NCBI GenBank assembly: GCA_026261815.1
Contig: JAMPIT010000575.1
Span: 36,753,501-36,817,500, forward strand
DNA: 64,000 bases
Direction of reading: 5' to 3'
Source: Monarcha castaneiventris obscurior
Lineage: Eukaryota; Chordata; Aves; Passeriformes; Monarchidae
Positions within the stretch are counted from its first letter, which is position 1. Every line of letters begins with the position of its first letter. The notes under the pieces are model-generated. The model saw only the letters and a program-made list of their open reading frames with translations. It did no database searches and was not told where the DNA came from. Position numbers and translations under genes: made by a program. Shown piece by piece: positions 1 through 11,985 of the stretch.

Positions 1-60
1 CGCACTTGATGATCCTTGTGTGTCACTTCCAACTTAAATATTCTATGATTCTATGATTTT
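1..60 (+). mobile_element. CR1 LINE, extreme 3' end (cut by window edge)
   Basis: The sequence reads as the last part of an avian CR1: a GATGATCCTTGTGTGTCACTTCCAACTTAAATA-like stretch (compare the usual 'gatccttgtgggtcccttccaactc') followed by ATTCTATGATTCTATGATT, the short 3' terminal repeat typical of bird CR1. The 5' side lies outside the window, so its length is unknown. The repeat is imperfect (ATTTTATGG follows), consistent with an old insertion. Confidence 0.85.
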
Positions 61-1307
61 ATGGTATTGATGACAGTCCTTAAGTGTTACTTGAGTTCAG
101 ACTTTCTCCTTACATCCTATCTGCCTTTACAAGAGGCTGGACTATGTGGTCTCTTAGTAGCAGTCTTCTCAATCTGTGGTATGGGAGAAAAAACAGTTCT
201 TCCCACTCTGATATTCTTCACCTAGCAAGGTATCTGGATGCATGTGTTCAGGCAGCATGTTAATTTGGGGAAAGGAAATATTCTTCTCCATCACGTCTGC
301 TAATGTCCCTTTAAGAGTGTTTTTTACTGCATATGTTATAGGTGAAGGATTTTGCTAATCTTTCTGAAGGTGAAATAGAGAGCTCTACAGAGAAATCATT
401 GTGTTCAGCTGTCATTCTAGCACAATGACAAAATCTGTCTAAATGGCAGTTGTAAAAAAGGATGACAGAAGTTCTTTAAAAGCAGTGTAAGTCAGCAAAA
501 TTTAAAACCCAGTTTTTACAAGGGACCAGGAAAGCAATGTTTTCTGATCTCTGTAATTTCTTTCTGTTCAAAGGTCTGTTAAGCCCAATTGCAGATGGAA
601 GGCTTTTCTACAGAAAAGCCATAAGATACTGTAAAATTATAGTACTTCCAGAGCAGCCTGAAAAGAGAAATCCCTAACAGATCTTACATCCTAAAATACT
701 CATTTGACTGTGTGCAACCCCTGCCCAGAAAAGTACATACTTGACATATCATGGACCAAAAGAGATGTCCAATGATATAGAATTCCTGGGTATTAATACA
801 TTAGGAATTGATCAAGAAAGTTGATGCAGTTGCAAATGAGACTATATATGTTCCTGAAATACGCATATCACCAGAGTTTATTAAAATTTAAACACAGAGA
901 AAGGAATTTGATTTTAAATTTGTTCCACAAAATGATAGTTTTTGGTAAAGTTGGATCAAGTTCTAATGTCATTGAGTTCACACTTACTTTTGAATAATTT
1001 TTCACTCCTGGGTTTTTTATGGTTTTTTTTTGCTTGTTATATGCACTTAATGTGATGACTTTAAAAGATCTTCTGATTAACTTTTGTTACCATGGAAACA
1101 AACAGTTTAACCTGTTCAGTATATTCAGAAAAAAAATGATTAGGTCAGCTTCAAAGAAAGAAACCATTTCTTTGTTCATCTAAAAGCTAGAGACATTCCT
1201 TTTGAGCTTGAGCACTGAAAAACTAATTAACTTCAGTGTTAATATTTATTTTACAAGTAGATTCTATAATAGAACTGTTCATTTAACACATAAGAAATAT
1301 CTGTTTT
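61..1307. other. AT-rich unannotated DNA
   Basis: No open frame of note, repeat family or RNA gene was recognised. It contains T-rich tracts (around 1013-1034) and ordinary AT-rich unique-looking sequence. Confidence 0.5.
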
Positions 1308-1595
1308 AATCATAGAATCATTTAGGTTGGAAAAGATCATTCAGCCCAATCATTAGGTGGGCATTAGGTGGGCCAAGTCCCCCATTAAACCCTTTCCCTA
1401 AGTGTCACATCTACACATTTTAAATACCTCTAGGGACAGCATTTCAACCACGTCCCTGGGCAGCCTTTTCCAATGTTTGACAACCCTTTCTGTGAAGAAA
1501 TTTTTCCTTATATCCCATCCAAACCTCTCCCGGTACAAACTTGAGGCCATTTCCTCTCATCTCAGCCCTGGTTACTTGGGAGAAGAGACTGACAC
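1308..1595 (-). mobile_element. CR1 LINE 3' fragment, minus strand
   Basis: Read on the plus strand it begins with AATCATAGAATCATTTAGGTTGGAAAAGATCATTCAG, the reverse complement of the CR1 3' tail. It continues through the usual antisense landmarks: 'cacgtccctgggcagccttttccaatg', 'ctgtgaagaaatttttcctta' and 'tgaggccatttcctctcatc', ending at 'gagaagagactgacac'. A short local duplication (GGTGGGCATTAGGTGGGC, near 1356-1373) is present. The 86-codon plus-strand ORF at 1402-1662 is an antisense artefact of this element. Truncated at its 5' end, as most CR1 copies are. Confidence 0.92.
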
Positions 1596-4500
1596 TTACT
1601 TTTCTATAATCTGTCACAATACAGTCTTCTTTAAAATAATAAAAAAGAAAAAAACCCTCTAATTCATCACCAAAAAGTGTTTCAATTACTAAATCTGTGT
1701 ATAACCAATTTTAACATTAACAAAAGTGGCTGTACTTTAAAATATTTATTTTGGACATTTAGAAGCAGGCATACATATATATAAATTTATGTATTTTACA
1801 TTTGCAACCTGGGGCATTACATTATATCTAAAAGACATGTTTGAATTAACACAGAGTCAAAAGATATTGAGGAAACTTCCCTTTTGCCAAGTAAATTGAG
1901 TCAGATAAACGTACATTGATTCTGGTTTTCTGCATGCTGGACCAGCATACTGTACGTGTATGAATGAGTAACCTCTGCAAAGGTGATCAAATTCTGGTCT
2001 CATATTTTTATATTTATACATTCTGAAGTAAATTTATTTAACTATCAGGCCAGATGGAGTAAGCTTTTTCTGTCACTACAAAATGTTCTCTGTTCAATGA
2101 CCTGAAACAAACACATGCCTTCTAACTCTAAATTATCCAATCAATATATACAAGATATATTGATCAATATATTAATCAATATTCTAGTAGAAAATTTTTG
2201 GTAGTGTGTTTCTTTAATTCAGACTGGTAAATGCTGAACCTAACAGATGGTATGGAACCAGGAATTCTCAATCAAGAAAAGTTGGATTCAGACTTTGTGT
2301 ATCTTCAGTTTCAGTGATTTAAACACTTCCATTTGTGAACTGGATCCTGCTCTTTTTTTTCTCTGGAAGGTATAAAACAAAATGTGTAAGGATAAAAACA
2401 GTTCCATTATCTTTACTGCAACACATCTAAAAGTTTTGGGAACAGTCACTAAGTATAAGAGCAGCATAAGAGAGTTTAATGATTCTACAAGATTATTTCA
2501 TGAATACTTCACAATTTCTATGTGCATTCATTAGTTGTGGCTTTACACATTGGTACATAGACTGAAAAGAAATTTTTTTGCCTTAACCGCATGTTTATGT
2601 CAAGTAATTCCATATAGTTTAAATTAAGCAGTGAGGTAAAGCATAGTTGTTTTAATTTGAGATATCAGGAAACCATACTGAAATGAGAGTCCAAATTAAA
2701 TTGCATAAAGTCTGTGTAAAAGCACCTTTTTGGAAGCCATGCAGGACTCTGAGCAGGTTTTCTGGCGAATCTATTGGGTCATTTGAGAACCTGTGTACTT
2801 AGGCAGCTAACAAAAGTGTTTTTTCTTATGGCAAACCCAGCTCCTGAGTGTATGCCACATGTTAGTTGTTCACTATCAGAATTTGTACTTCTAAGACAAC
2901 AGCAACATTTATTAGCGAGTTAGGGAACCATTGAGCTTCCTTGATTCTTCAGTAGACCTGCTGGCTCATCCCTCCCTGAAACTTGATTAACTGAATTGCC
3001 ATGTGAAATTATCTACTTGGCAGTAATTCAGGCCTTAACAAGGAGGGTGTGATTACTGCCTGAAGTTCGTTTTTGGTGTAGTCAGCTATTTGTGGCATTA
3101 TTATGACAATATGGTGGTCAAAACTAACAAAACCCCTGTGGATCTCAATAAACTTATGAGTACCTGATGCTACTTGAAGTAGGTCACATCCCTTAATCCC
3201 AGTCTTAAGGAGTCACTCAGAAAATGTGACTGACATAGGAATTCAGCCAAAGAACAAAATAGGTTTAACAGGACATTTTCTTTGGGTGAAGGACATCCTG
3301 TATAAAATGGAGCAGCGTGGGTTGTTCAGAAGATCTGGTCCCTGATGACCATAGCAATGCTGTAAGGCCTTGAAATAAGTACATTGACAAAAAACAGGAG
3401 AAAATGATAGACCTCAGATTTAGACTGTTATTATTTTTATATTCTCTGGTCACTTTCAAATTCTCCAGTGTCTTTATATTTGATTTCTGTGTTCAGCATT
3501 GCCAAGTCTGAGAAGATAAAAACAGAAAATAAAAGTAAAAAGAAAAAAAAATTCTGTAGTTCTTGGATGCTGCTATAGAATTGAAGGGAAAATGTGTGTC
3601 TTTACAGTTCAATTTATAGAATAAAATAAAACCTTTATAGCAAGGAAACAGTCTCCTCTGCCTTCTACAAGATGAAATCCTGGCTCCGTTATGTCACAGA
3701 GGAACTGTTCTAAATACTTTCACTTAGATCCAGATTTCCCCACAGATTTTCAAAGCAGTGTTAATATTCAGTAGATCACTATGTCATTCCTACTCAGTTC
3801 TGTTTTATCTCCATGCACTTCTATGAAGACACTCAGCAGAAAACGACATGCATTCTTATTTTGCTGGCCATAGTTACTATGGAGCTGTCTGTCACAAGAA
3901 CAGAGCCACCACAGGTCAGGACCTTAAAATATTTATCCTTGGCCAGCTGTGATTCAGTGAGTTTACTACTCCAATTCTTGCACATGGAAAAACTCACATG
4001 GCTACATGGAGGCAAGAAACAGTTAATAACCTTCCTGTTCCTGAAAATGAGAGAGGTTTTATGCCAGGTCCCTAAGGAAGCATATTCCTTGCAAAAGAAT
4101 TTGAAAACTTCACTATTTCTATTATGCTATTTTTGCTTCATCTGGCTAATTGATAGGTTCGTTAAAAAAGGAAAATAAAAGATGCAGGAGTATGCAGAAA
4201 AAAAATTTACATGCAAAAGCAAACAGAGTGTATAATGCTCTTGGAAGGTCCCAGTCTCTAAATCCTGGCTCCCCTCTGCCTCCAAGACAGGACTGCAGAA
4301 TAAGCACTTTCAATGAAGCTTTTCCACAACACTTCAGTGTTCAGCCAAAGATGGAAGGAATAATTCAGGATTGTATTCCCTTCCGCCGAGGCTGTTGATG
4401 ACAGTTCCCATGAAATGGAAAGGCTCAGATAAGGACTGTTGTGACTTAGGTAATTCTTAGTTCGACTGAGTGTTTTAATTACTAATTTCCTAATAGTTGG

Positions 4501-7500
4501 TGATTAATGCTCCCTTGGATATTTAATGTGGAAATGGTAATATTTCATTGACAAATAGGAAACCTCCCAAGGTTATAGTTCTGGAATGGAAAATGGATTG
4601 AATTCGGTAGAAAGTCAAGGATGGTTACAAGTAATTCTGGTATCTTTCAGAGTGAAATGTTTCCACTTTTTGCTTCAAAATAGGAATTTTCCTTTATAAG
4701 CTGTTCTAACATTTAAGAATTCAGCTAAAATTCTTACTAACTTCAAAAGTAAATAAAAGACACCATTCGCGACCACGCTGAGAAATCAGGGGGGTTATCT
4801 TTCTGGAAAATAAAGGAAAAATTACATTTTGGCTCAAGACAAATTACCACCCCCTGGAAAATTTTCTGTTGACCCATCAAGTCCTGTGCCAAACTCACAG
4901 GACAATGAATTGGAGCACCTTTTTTTCTGTTTCCTATTGCTCCAAAATACAACTTGGTGTCAATGAAATCATACTCTAGACTTGTTCCGGTTTTGGTAGA
5001 TATCATGCTTCTTTAAGGCTATAAGAAAAAAGAATAAAATTTTTAAAGGAGGCTTTTCCCATCTTTATCAACATAAAAGTAAGCAGAAAATTTCTAAAAA
5101 TCCAAGACTTTTCTAAGGGAATGGAGAAGTTTTCCATGTTTCAGTAACAACAGACAAAACAACAAAATACAATTATTTCAATGAAAGAAAAATCATGAGA
5201 TCTAACCCCTTGCTCTGTTTTTTTCTTTTCTACTCCTATTGAATAAAAACACCCCAAAAACAACAAACATGGAATTTGAATTTATTGCTTCAGTTACTGC
5301 ATAAATAGTGCTTATTCAATGTAGACTCGTATGTACATGATACAGAGACTGCCATATTGATCAAAAAGCATATTAAAGGAATGACTGAAAAGCAGATTCC
5401 CTAACCTACAATCAGTGTGACATCTCTTCAATATCAGCAATGTTCCTACTACTCCCAGTATTATGTCCAACCTACAAAGCTCCTTTTCCCCGCTTTCTGC
5501 CTCAGGTTCCATTTTGCAAGTCTATAAAGATCCTACATTTTTCTGATATTCTTCCCATAAATCACATTTGTGATGCTTTTGCAAGTACAGAATATTATGT
5601 CTGAATTCTGGCCACATTAACCAAGCGACTGTAAACCACTTGGACAGACACCATTTTTAAAAATTTGTTGTTGAATGGGGCGCAACAGAGGTGGACAAGT
5701 CTCTCTCACCCAGTGTGAGAGCTGAAAGATATGATGAAAACTGTAATTTTGCTACAAAAACATTCCTGACAAGTTTGACTATCCATCAAGAAAATATTTC
5801 GCAGGTTACAGCTCATATTTTCTTTACCCCTATTTGGGGATACAGGTGGAGAATGTAACAGACAGCAAAAAGGAAGGGTGGGGATGTGAAAAATGTATAA
5901 TTTTTCAAGGGTGCAGAACGATGTTTTATTGCAAATGTAGAAGAACAGAAGGCTTGTAAGTTAGGAGGGTGGAGTGGGGTAATATGCTGAGTTACACGCG
6001 GAAAACAGAAAAAAATAGGGTTTTTTAATTAGTATTATTAAAGAAAGCACAGGTTTGATTGTTATTAAGAATTTATTTCTATATGCTCCAGGTTGTTGAA
6101 CCCTGGTTGACTGCTAGACAGAGAAAATGATTGGAAATAAACTACACAGGTGATATCATGTGAGAAGGGAGGGCCCAAAAGGAATCTTAGCTACCATTTC
6201 ACTTGTACTTTCACTAACCTGAGGGCTCTTCTTATATCAACTCCAAGGCTGATAATGATACGCTGTGCCTGGAGTAATAAAGAAGAGAGGCAAGGGAGCC
6301 ACTTTTTCATTCTTTTTATTCTCCAGGGTAATCACAGATGCAGTACAACAAAGAAGAGTGGACTGGAAAGCCATCCATCTCTGGGACTCAAATTAATGGC
6401 CTTACACAGAGAGCACAAAGGCTGTGTTCTTCTATTAGTCACCTACCTGTTACATTTTGAGGGGGGAAAATGAAGCTGAAAAAAGGCAAGAGAAACACCA
6501 GGACTACTTCTGAGCTGTCTCTCTCTGAGAAGTTTATTTTTAATTCTAATTGTTAAGGAGAGGGGCAATAACAAACAGCTGCTCCAATGACAGGCCATTC
6601 ACTTTTATAGTCTTTAAAAGACCAGACACTACTTTTCTAGGAGAAGAAATGTTCCAGCTTTCACAACACACAAGAAATTCAGACAATGTCAGATAAAATA
6701 GTGGGAAAATTAGAGTGATTTCCAGTTTTGCTGATGTTATAACTATGACTTCTCTTTAAGTGAGGAGCCGACTTACAGTATATTTTACTTCTGTTTTAAA
6801 TTTTCATACTACAGTAGTAGCATTAGTTATTGGATTAATTTCTATTCTTTCAAGAGTATAATACTTAGAAGGAGACTAAAACTACAGACATGAAGGGTAT
6901 TTATGCTGTCAAAAACTCTCTGAGGACCAGCCCAGAGCACAGCCCAAAACTCCTCATTCTTTTGCTAAGTGACTCCATGAAAAAATTTCAAAGAGTGCAG
7001 TAACTATGCAACAAAGTCTTTTGGCAATCCCCCAATGGAGTAGGAAAATGTAGGGAGAGAATAGCCTGATACCATTAAGCAGAGCTGCAAAATAAGATTA
7101 AGCCTGATAATTTCATACACTTGTTCTTCAGTAAGAACTGAAGAAACAGACTATTGCACTGAAATTCAGAGTTTTGCCTTCACATAGATAAATCTGACAC
7201 ATTCTTTGCAGAAAAATATCAGTACTGCTGCCTGGGGAAGCCAGCAAAGAAGTAGAAAACTGGAATTGTCTGTGATCTGTCAAGAAATGCACATGAAAAA
7301 AATCAAGATTGGCTTAGAAGTTACAAGATTTCTTTAAAAATAGGAAGCATACAGTTATCTCAGTTTGTCTTCTGCTTTCTCAACCTTGATTCTAGTTTTA
7401 TACAATTTTTTGCAAGTTATTTTTTAAAAGGAAGCTGAAATGCTATGTAATTACGTTTCCCAGATACTGGGGTTTAAGAAACACATAGAGAGTATTATTG

Positions 7501-8399
7501 ATATTTATAAGGTGAGGAAGCACTACTGCGACAAGGTAGTTTGACCTCTTACACAGCATAGACCCCTAGGAATAATTTGACCAAATTCAATGTTTAAATT
7601 ACAAGAAGTCTTAATTTTAACTTTTCAGAGAACCCATCACAACACTGAAGTGTTACTGCAAGTATTAGTCACACTTTGGTTTAAAAATGAGAGCTTAATT
7701 CCTATTTTCTATGTTTTAGATACCATTTTCATCCACTGGATCATTTTATAGCTATACCTGCTGCAGTAAGGCTGCTTAGCATCTGGGAAGAGGGAACTGC
7801 CAGAAATCCTCTATGAGAGGAGCTGGGGGGAATGGCTGTCATGAAGAGGGACAAAATATGCATCCATGAGTCTCTCAAAGTCTCTGCTTCGAAGGTAGAG
7901 TCCCCTCAGAGAAGTGCAGCTTTCACTCTCTTCTTGCATTCAGAACTTTCCATCTCCATGTAAAAAGCCTTTACTTATGACCTACTTACTAAAAGAACCA
8001 CATAGCTCTTCATCTCATTCATTATTTATAATTTGTTCAATCTTTCCTTTTCCTCCATATGGATTGGTAATAATTTTATGGGGTTGCTTTGTTTTGTTTT
8101 GTTTTGCTCATATAGGACATGACTGAAAACACTGGGCTGTGACAGGGACAAGAACCAAGACCTCTGGACTACTGTGTGGCACCAACAGACACAGCACATT
8201 CCATCTATTTAGTGTCAGCTATTTATGGCACTTAAATAAGTGCCTCTGTACAATCAAGTAAAATTCAAAGGAAAATTTGGGTACAGTTTATTACATTACA
8301 GTAAATTATGATTTGTATCCATCCGAATATTATTTTAATCTAAACAAGCTAGTTAGCGGAATTCTGTTTTCCATAATGCTGTATTGCTTGCCATTAGTT
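1596..8399. other. Long AT-rich stretch without recognised genes
   Basis: Contains only short open frames. The longest (3813-4178 plus, 121 codons; 6150-6473 plus, 107 codons) show no domain, signal peptide or repeated motif I recognise, and antisense frames overlap the first. A perfect 10-bp hairpin sits at 2140-2164. The piece around 2930-3110 is less A/T-homopolymeric than its flanks and could be conserved non-coding DNA, but that is only an impression. Confidence 0.4.
2140..2164. repeat. AT-rich perfect inverted repeat
   Basis: Arms ATCAATATAT (2140-2149) and ATATATTGAT (2155-2164) are perfect reverse complements around a 5-base loop. It is followed by further ATCAATAT copies (2162-2182). 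No transposon ends were recognised; it may be chance in AT-rich DNA. Confidence 0.6.
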
Positions 8400-8575
8400 A
8401 TAATGTCTTCCTTTACTTTCTTATTAGTCAGGCCTCATACCAGCTGTTTCATTGTTTTGCCTAGGCTAAATTTGAGGCTGATGAGCCTGTAATTCTTTGT
8501 GTCTTTCCCCTTCCTCTCTTTTTAGATTTGGCACAGCTTTAGCTTTCTGCCACTTGGCTTCCCCACAGCTACTAG
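8400..8575 (-). mobile_element. CR1-type LINE fragment, reverse-transcriptase part of ORF2 (decayed)
   Basis: On the minus strand one frame reads ERKGKDTKNYRLISLKFSLG, followed by KTMKQLV and a stop. This is the conserved stretch of CR1/L3 reverse transcriptase usually seen as K-K-G-x-x-x-D-P-x-N-Y-R-P-V-S-L-T-S-x-x-G-K-x-M-E-Q, part of the fingers region ahead of the catalytic palm motifs. Upstream on that strand a tract resembling 'WRKA..VTPIFKKG' appears in a shifted frame, so at least one frameshift plus the stop mark it as dead. The catalytic YxDD block is not present. No 3' CR1 tail lies nearby, so it is an isolated internal piece of an old copy. Assignment rests on this one motif run. 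Confidence 0.7.
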
Positions 8576-11261
8576 GTTTAATGAAAAATTGCTTAATTTA
8601 AAAAGAAAGGTTCTTAGGAGCCAAATTAGAATGTATGCAATTTTTACTTAATTCTTGAAACTGTATTTAATTCCTTCAGATTTAGAATTGAATAACATAT
8701 AATTTCCTCTGTACACAGAAATTGTCTTTCTATATTATTATAAAACAAGTAAACATACTTTTAAAATGTATTTCACTAACATATATACATAGATAAATAT
8801 ACCTACAATTAACCTGATTTTGTGCACTTACATGTATTTTGTCTGCTACAGTATTTCTGAACTGATTAAAAAAGTCCAGTGTCTTCATGTTGTTTTATAA
8901 AGCAAAAAAGAAAGCTAATTTTGTAAAAAATAGAAATGTTTTTCAAGGCTTGGAAAAGTAAAGCTTGGACATGTCAATACAGTTTCATCTGACCAAATGC
9001 AACATACTGAGATTTTTGTTTTTCGAATATTTCCCAAAGTTTTAAATTTTTCATACCAGGCCCTAGAAGGAGAAAAAAGGAGTGAATTGCTGAAGGCTAA
9101 TAATTTAGTCCACTCTCCTAATTTTTTATTATTTTCCCATTTTCAGGAATGAATGAGATTAACACCACCTTCCAAAATCTTGCTACTTGTATAAATGATT
9201 ATACTTGAGTGTTGGACGTAAGTCTCCTCATGTACTGCAGCTTCTATTAAAGATTTGATTACCCTAGACTTCCATGTATATTTGCTGCTATATACTGCCC
9301 ACATGGCTTATTTTTTAAATATTATTATTGTGAACCTCCCACCTTTGCAATAGGTAAGAATAGCTACAGCTAGATAGATTACTAAATGCATTTTTAGTTG
9401 TATGTATGAAAATATATGAAATACACGTATGTATTCAAATCTATGGAGATTGAGGGAAATACACATCCTGTTATTTGTGTATCCCTTAAACAGCAGCATT
9501 AATAATAGGTAATAATTCCTCGTCAGCTTGGCCCTGCAATATGAGGCGTCAGGAGCATCCATCACATACAAGATCTCGGAAAACAAATGAAGTTCTGCAA
9601 AAACAATACAGAGGCACAGCTTGGAGGAAACCACTGGGGAGAATCACAGAGCAGGGGCTGCAGTTGAAGATTCAGGCTCTGACAAGCGGGTATGAGAGAG
9701 GATGAGCAATTTAGATCTGATTCATTCAAGGGTGAAGCAGGGATGGGTTACCTGCAGAGTACTCAGAATTACTAAAATCAGGATTTGTCCTTGGGTAACC
9801 CAAACTTGTTTCTGTCTCCTTCTTAGTAACTATGCTTTCTCATTATTGGCACCCTTGTACTTGTTCTTACATTCTTCTCTTTCTAGACATTTGAAAATGG
9901 ATCTTTTTGAACTTGGACAGCTTTTATGTTGTATGGTCCAGTGTTGCCCATTTTTGTTATTTCATTTTAAGTTTTGTGACTTTGGAATTTTTTTTTTAAC
10001 TATAGGTCCTCAAAACAGTGGCTATGTTTTTCAGTTGAGAAGAAAAAATAAAAGGCCCTACAAAGTATCCAACCCTCTTTCAAGTCCAGTTGGGAGAGAT
10101 GATAAAAGCGTGCTCTGAATGTGCAAAAACTGCAAGGCAATAATGAACAGTGCAGATATTTTCTCATTATTTCTAGTCCAAGCTTTTCAGTTTTATCTGT
10201 AGTCAAATTCATGACATTTGAACTTCTAGAGCTGAAACACTGGCATTTTTCGGTGTGAGGGCCTGTACTTTTCAAAAGTGTCTGAACAGCTGAAAATGTG
10301 GACTAGTGCAGCTGTGCAGGGTTGGGATCAGGCCAGAAGCTAAAGGAGTTATGAATTCTCGATCACTCAGCTCCTGCCTTCATGTTGTGCTAAATTCCTC
10401 TTCCCAATGACAGGAGACTTGCTTTCCCATGTGGTGAGTTTATGAGACAGATGTCAAGATCTCTATCAGGGAAAAGTTGAAATGTTGCACCTCATGCAAA
10501 AAGTAAGCACCTCTCCCAGCTTGAAATCTTGTGGCTCATTATCTGTTTTACATATGCACATCTCATACGGATAGTATGTTTTTGGATTTGATGCAAGATA
10601 GGAAAAGGACAAGAAGGAAGTGGACAAACATTTGTTACTTGACCTAAACCAAAAAGAAAGCATTGAATCATCTATCTCCACTTAAAACATGAGCCTGTCT
10701 CTCCTAGATGAGTAACAATAAAGCAGCAAAGACCAAGCTTTACACATATTAATCTTCCCCTGCTATTTATACACATGCAGGGTCTATTATTTTCCATTCA
10801 GCATGCACTCAAGATGACAAAACATGTAAGGAAGTTTGTCTTCCTCCATAATTACACATACATATTTTTATGTTTTCCAGCCTTCCATGTATGCACACAG
10901 ATGGAGGCAGAAAGGCTGGTTCTCTGGATATTCACTGCAAAGAATGTCAGCTGCTAGTTTATCCAGCTTCTGAGCTGGTTGAATGGAAATAGTAGGATGG
11001 ATCCTCTATCCATCCACCTCAGGTGTAAAGCTAAAATATTGGAGAACTTGTATAATCCCATCACAAGACACTGACAACTTGCCACAGGCTTTGTCTGCAG
11101 TGCATATCATCTGTGTCTTAGGAAAATAATTATCTTTTCATCCTTTAGCTAGAGGAGGCAGTGACAGCAGAGATGATATGGAGCACAGGTTTGGAGAAGG
11201 CCTTACAAACCTACAAGGACTGATGTACACAGTTCTAGGAACAGGAGGCTGAAGAGATTGC
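8576..11261. other. AT-rich unannotated DNA
   Basis: Open frames at 9308-9634 (minus, 108 codons) and 9702-10118 (plus, 138 codons) lack recognisable domains. The second is rich in Leu, Phe and Cys, as expected from T-rich DNA, and is overlapped by an antisense frame at 10000-10275. No repeat family was recognised. Confidence 0.4.
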
Positions 11262-11985
11262 AAGAAACATAAAATAGTTTTTCTTATAAAGGACCTTTTG
11301 AAGTCATCTAGTTCAACCAGGGATGACCAGGGACATTTTCAATTAGATCAGGGTTCTCAGAGTCACATCTGCCCTGGCTTTGAATGTTTGCAGGGATGGG
11401 GCATCACATTCCACCATTTTACCACCCTCATGGTAAAAATTTACTTCCTTACATCCAGTCAGAACCAAATTCTTTTAGTTTAAAGCCATTGCCCCTTGTT
11501 CTTTTGCTACAGGCCCTGCTGAAATAGTCTGTCCCCATCTTTCAGGCAGCTCCTCTTTAAGTACTGAAAGGCCTCAATAAGATCTCCTTGGAGCCTCCTC
11601 TTCTCCAGGCTGAACAACCCCACTATCTCAGCTGGTCTCTTAATAGGAGAGTTGTTCCAGCCCTCTGATCATTTTTGTGGCCCTCCTCTGGACGCACTCC
11701 AATAGGTGCATGTCTTTCCTGTGCTAAGTATGCCAGAGCTGGACACAGCAGGAGGGGTCTCACCAGAGAGGAAGAGAAGGGGAGAAACCCCTCCCTCGCC
11801 CTGCTGGCCATGCTACTTTTGATTCAATCCAGGCTGAAGCACTCTTTTTGGGCTGCAAGGGCACATGGCTGGCTCATATTGAGCTTTTTGTCAGCTGGCA
11901 CTCTTAAATCTTTCACCTCAGGCTGTTCTCAGTCTCTCCATCCCCAGCTTATAAATGAGGCAAAAGATGCACCCAGGCTCCACTA
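11262..11985 (-). mobile_element. CR1 LINE fragment, minus strand, about 0.7 kb
   Basis: Antisense CR1 landmarks occur in order on the plus strand: 'ggaccttttgaagtcatctagttcaacc', 'tttgcagggatggggcatc', 'cccccttgttc'-like text, 'aggcctcaataagatctccttggagcctcctcttctccaggctgaacaa', 'ggccctcctctggacgcactcc', 'gagctggacacagcaggaggggtctcaccagag' and 'tcatattgagctttttgtcagctggcac'. The far end matches the 3' end of CR1 ORF2 antisense. The 3' octamer repeats are worn (AAACATAAAATAG near 11268). The 156-codon plus-strand ORF at 11675-12145 and the minus-strand ORF at 11623-11811 fall in this element and should not be annotated as genes. Confidence 0.93.

Noticed and set aside
3813..4178. 121-codon plus-strand frame with a hydrophobic end
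   Set aside because: No known domain, overlapping antisense frame and AT-rich composition; hydrophobicity follows from T-rich codons.
9702..10118. 138-codon plus-strand frame with a hydrophobic middle
   Set aside because: Hydrophobic run is due to T-rich sequence; no family match and an antisense frame overlaps.
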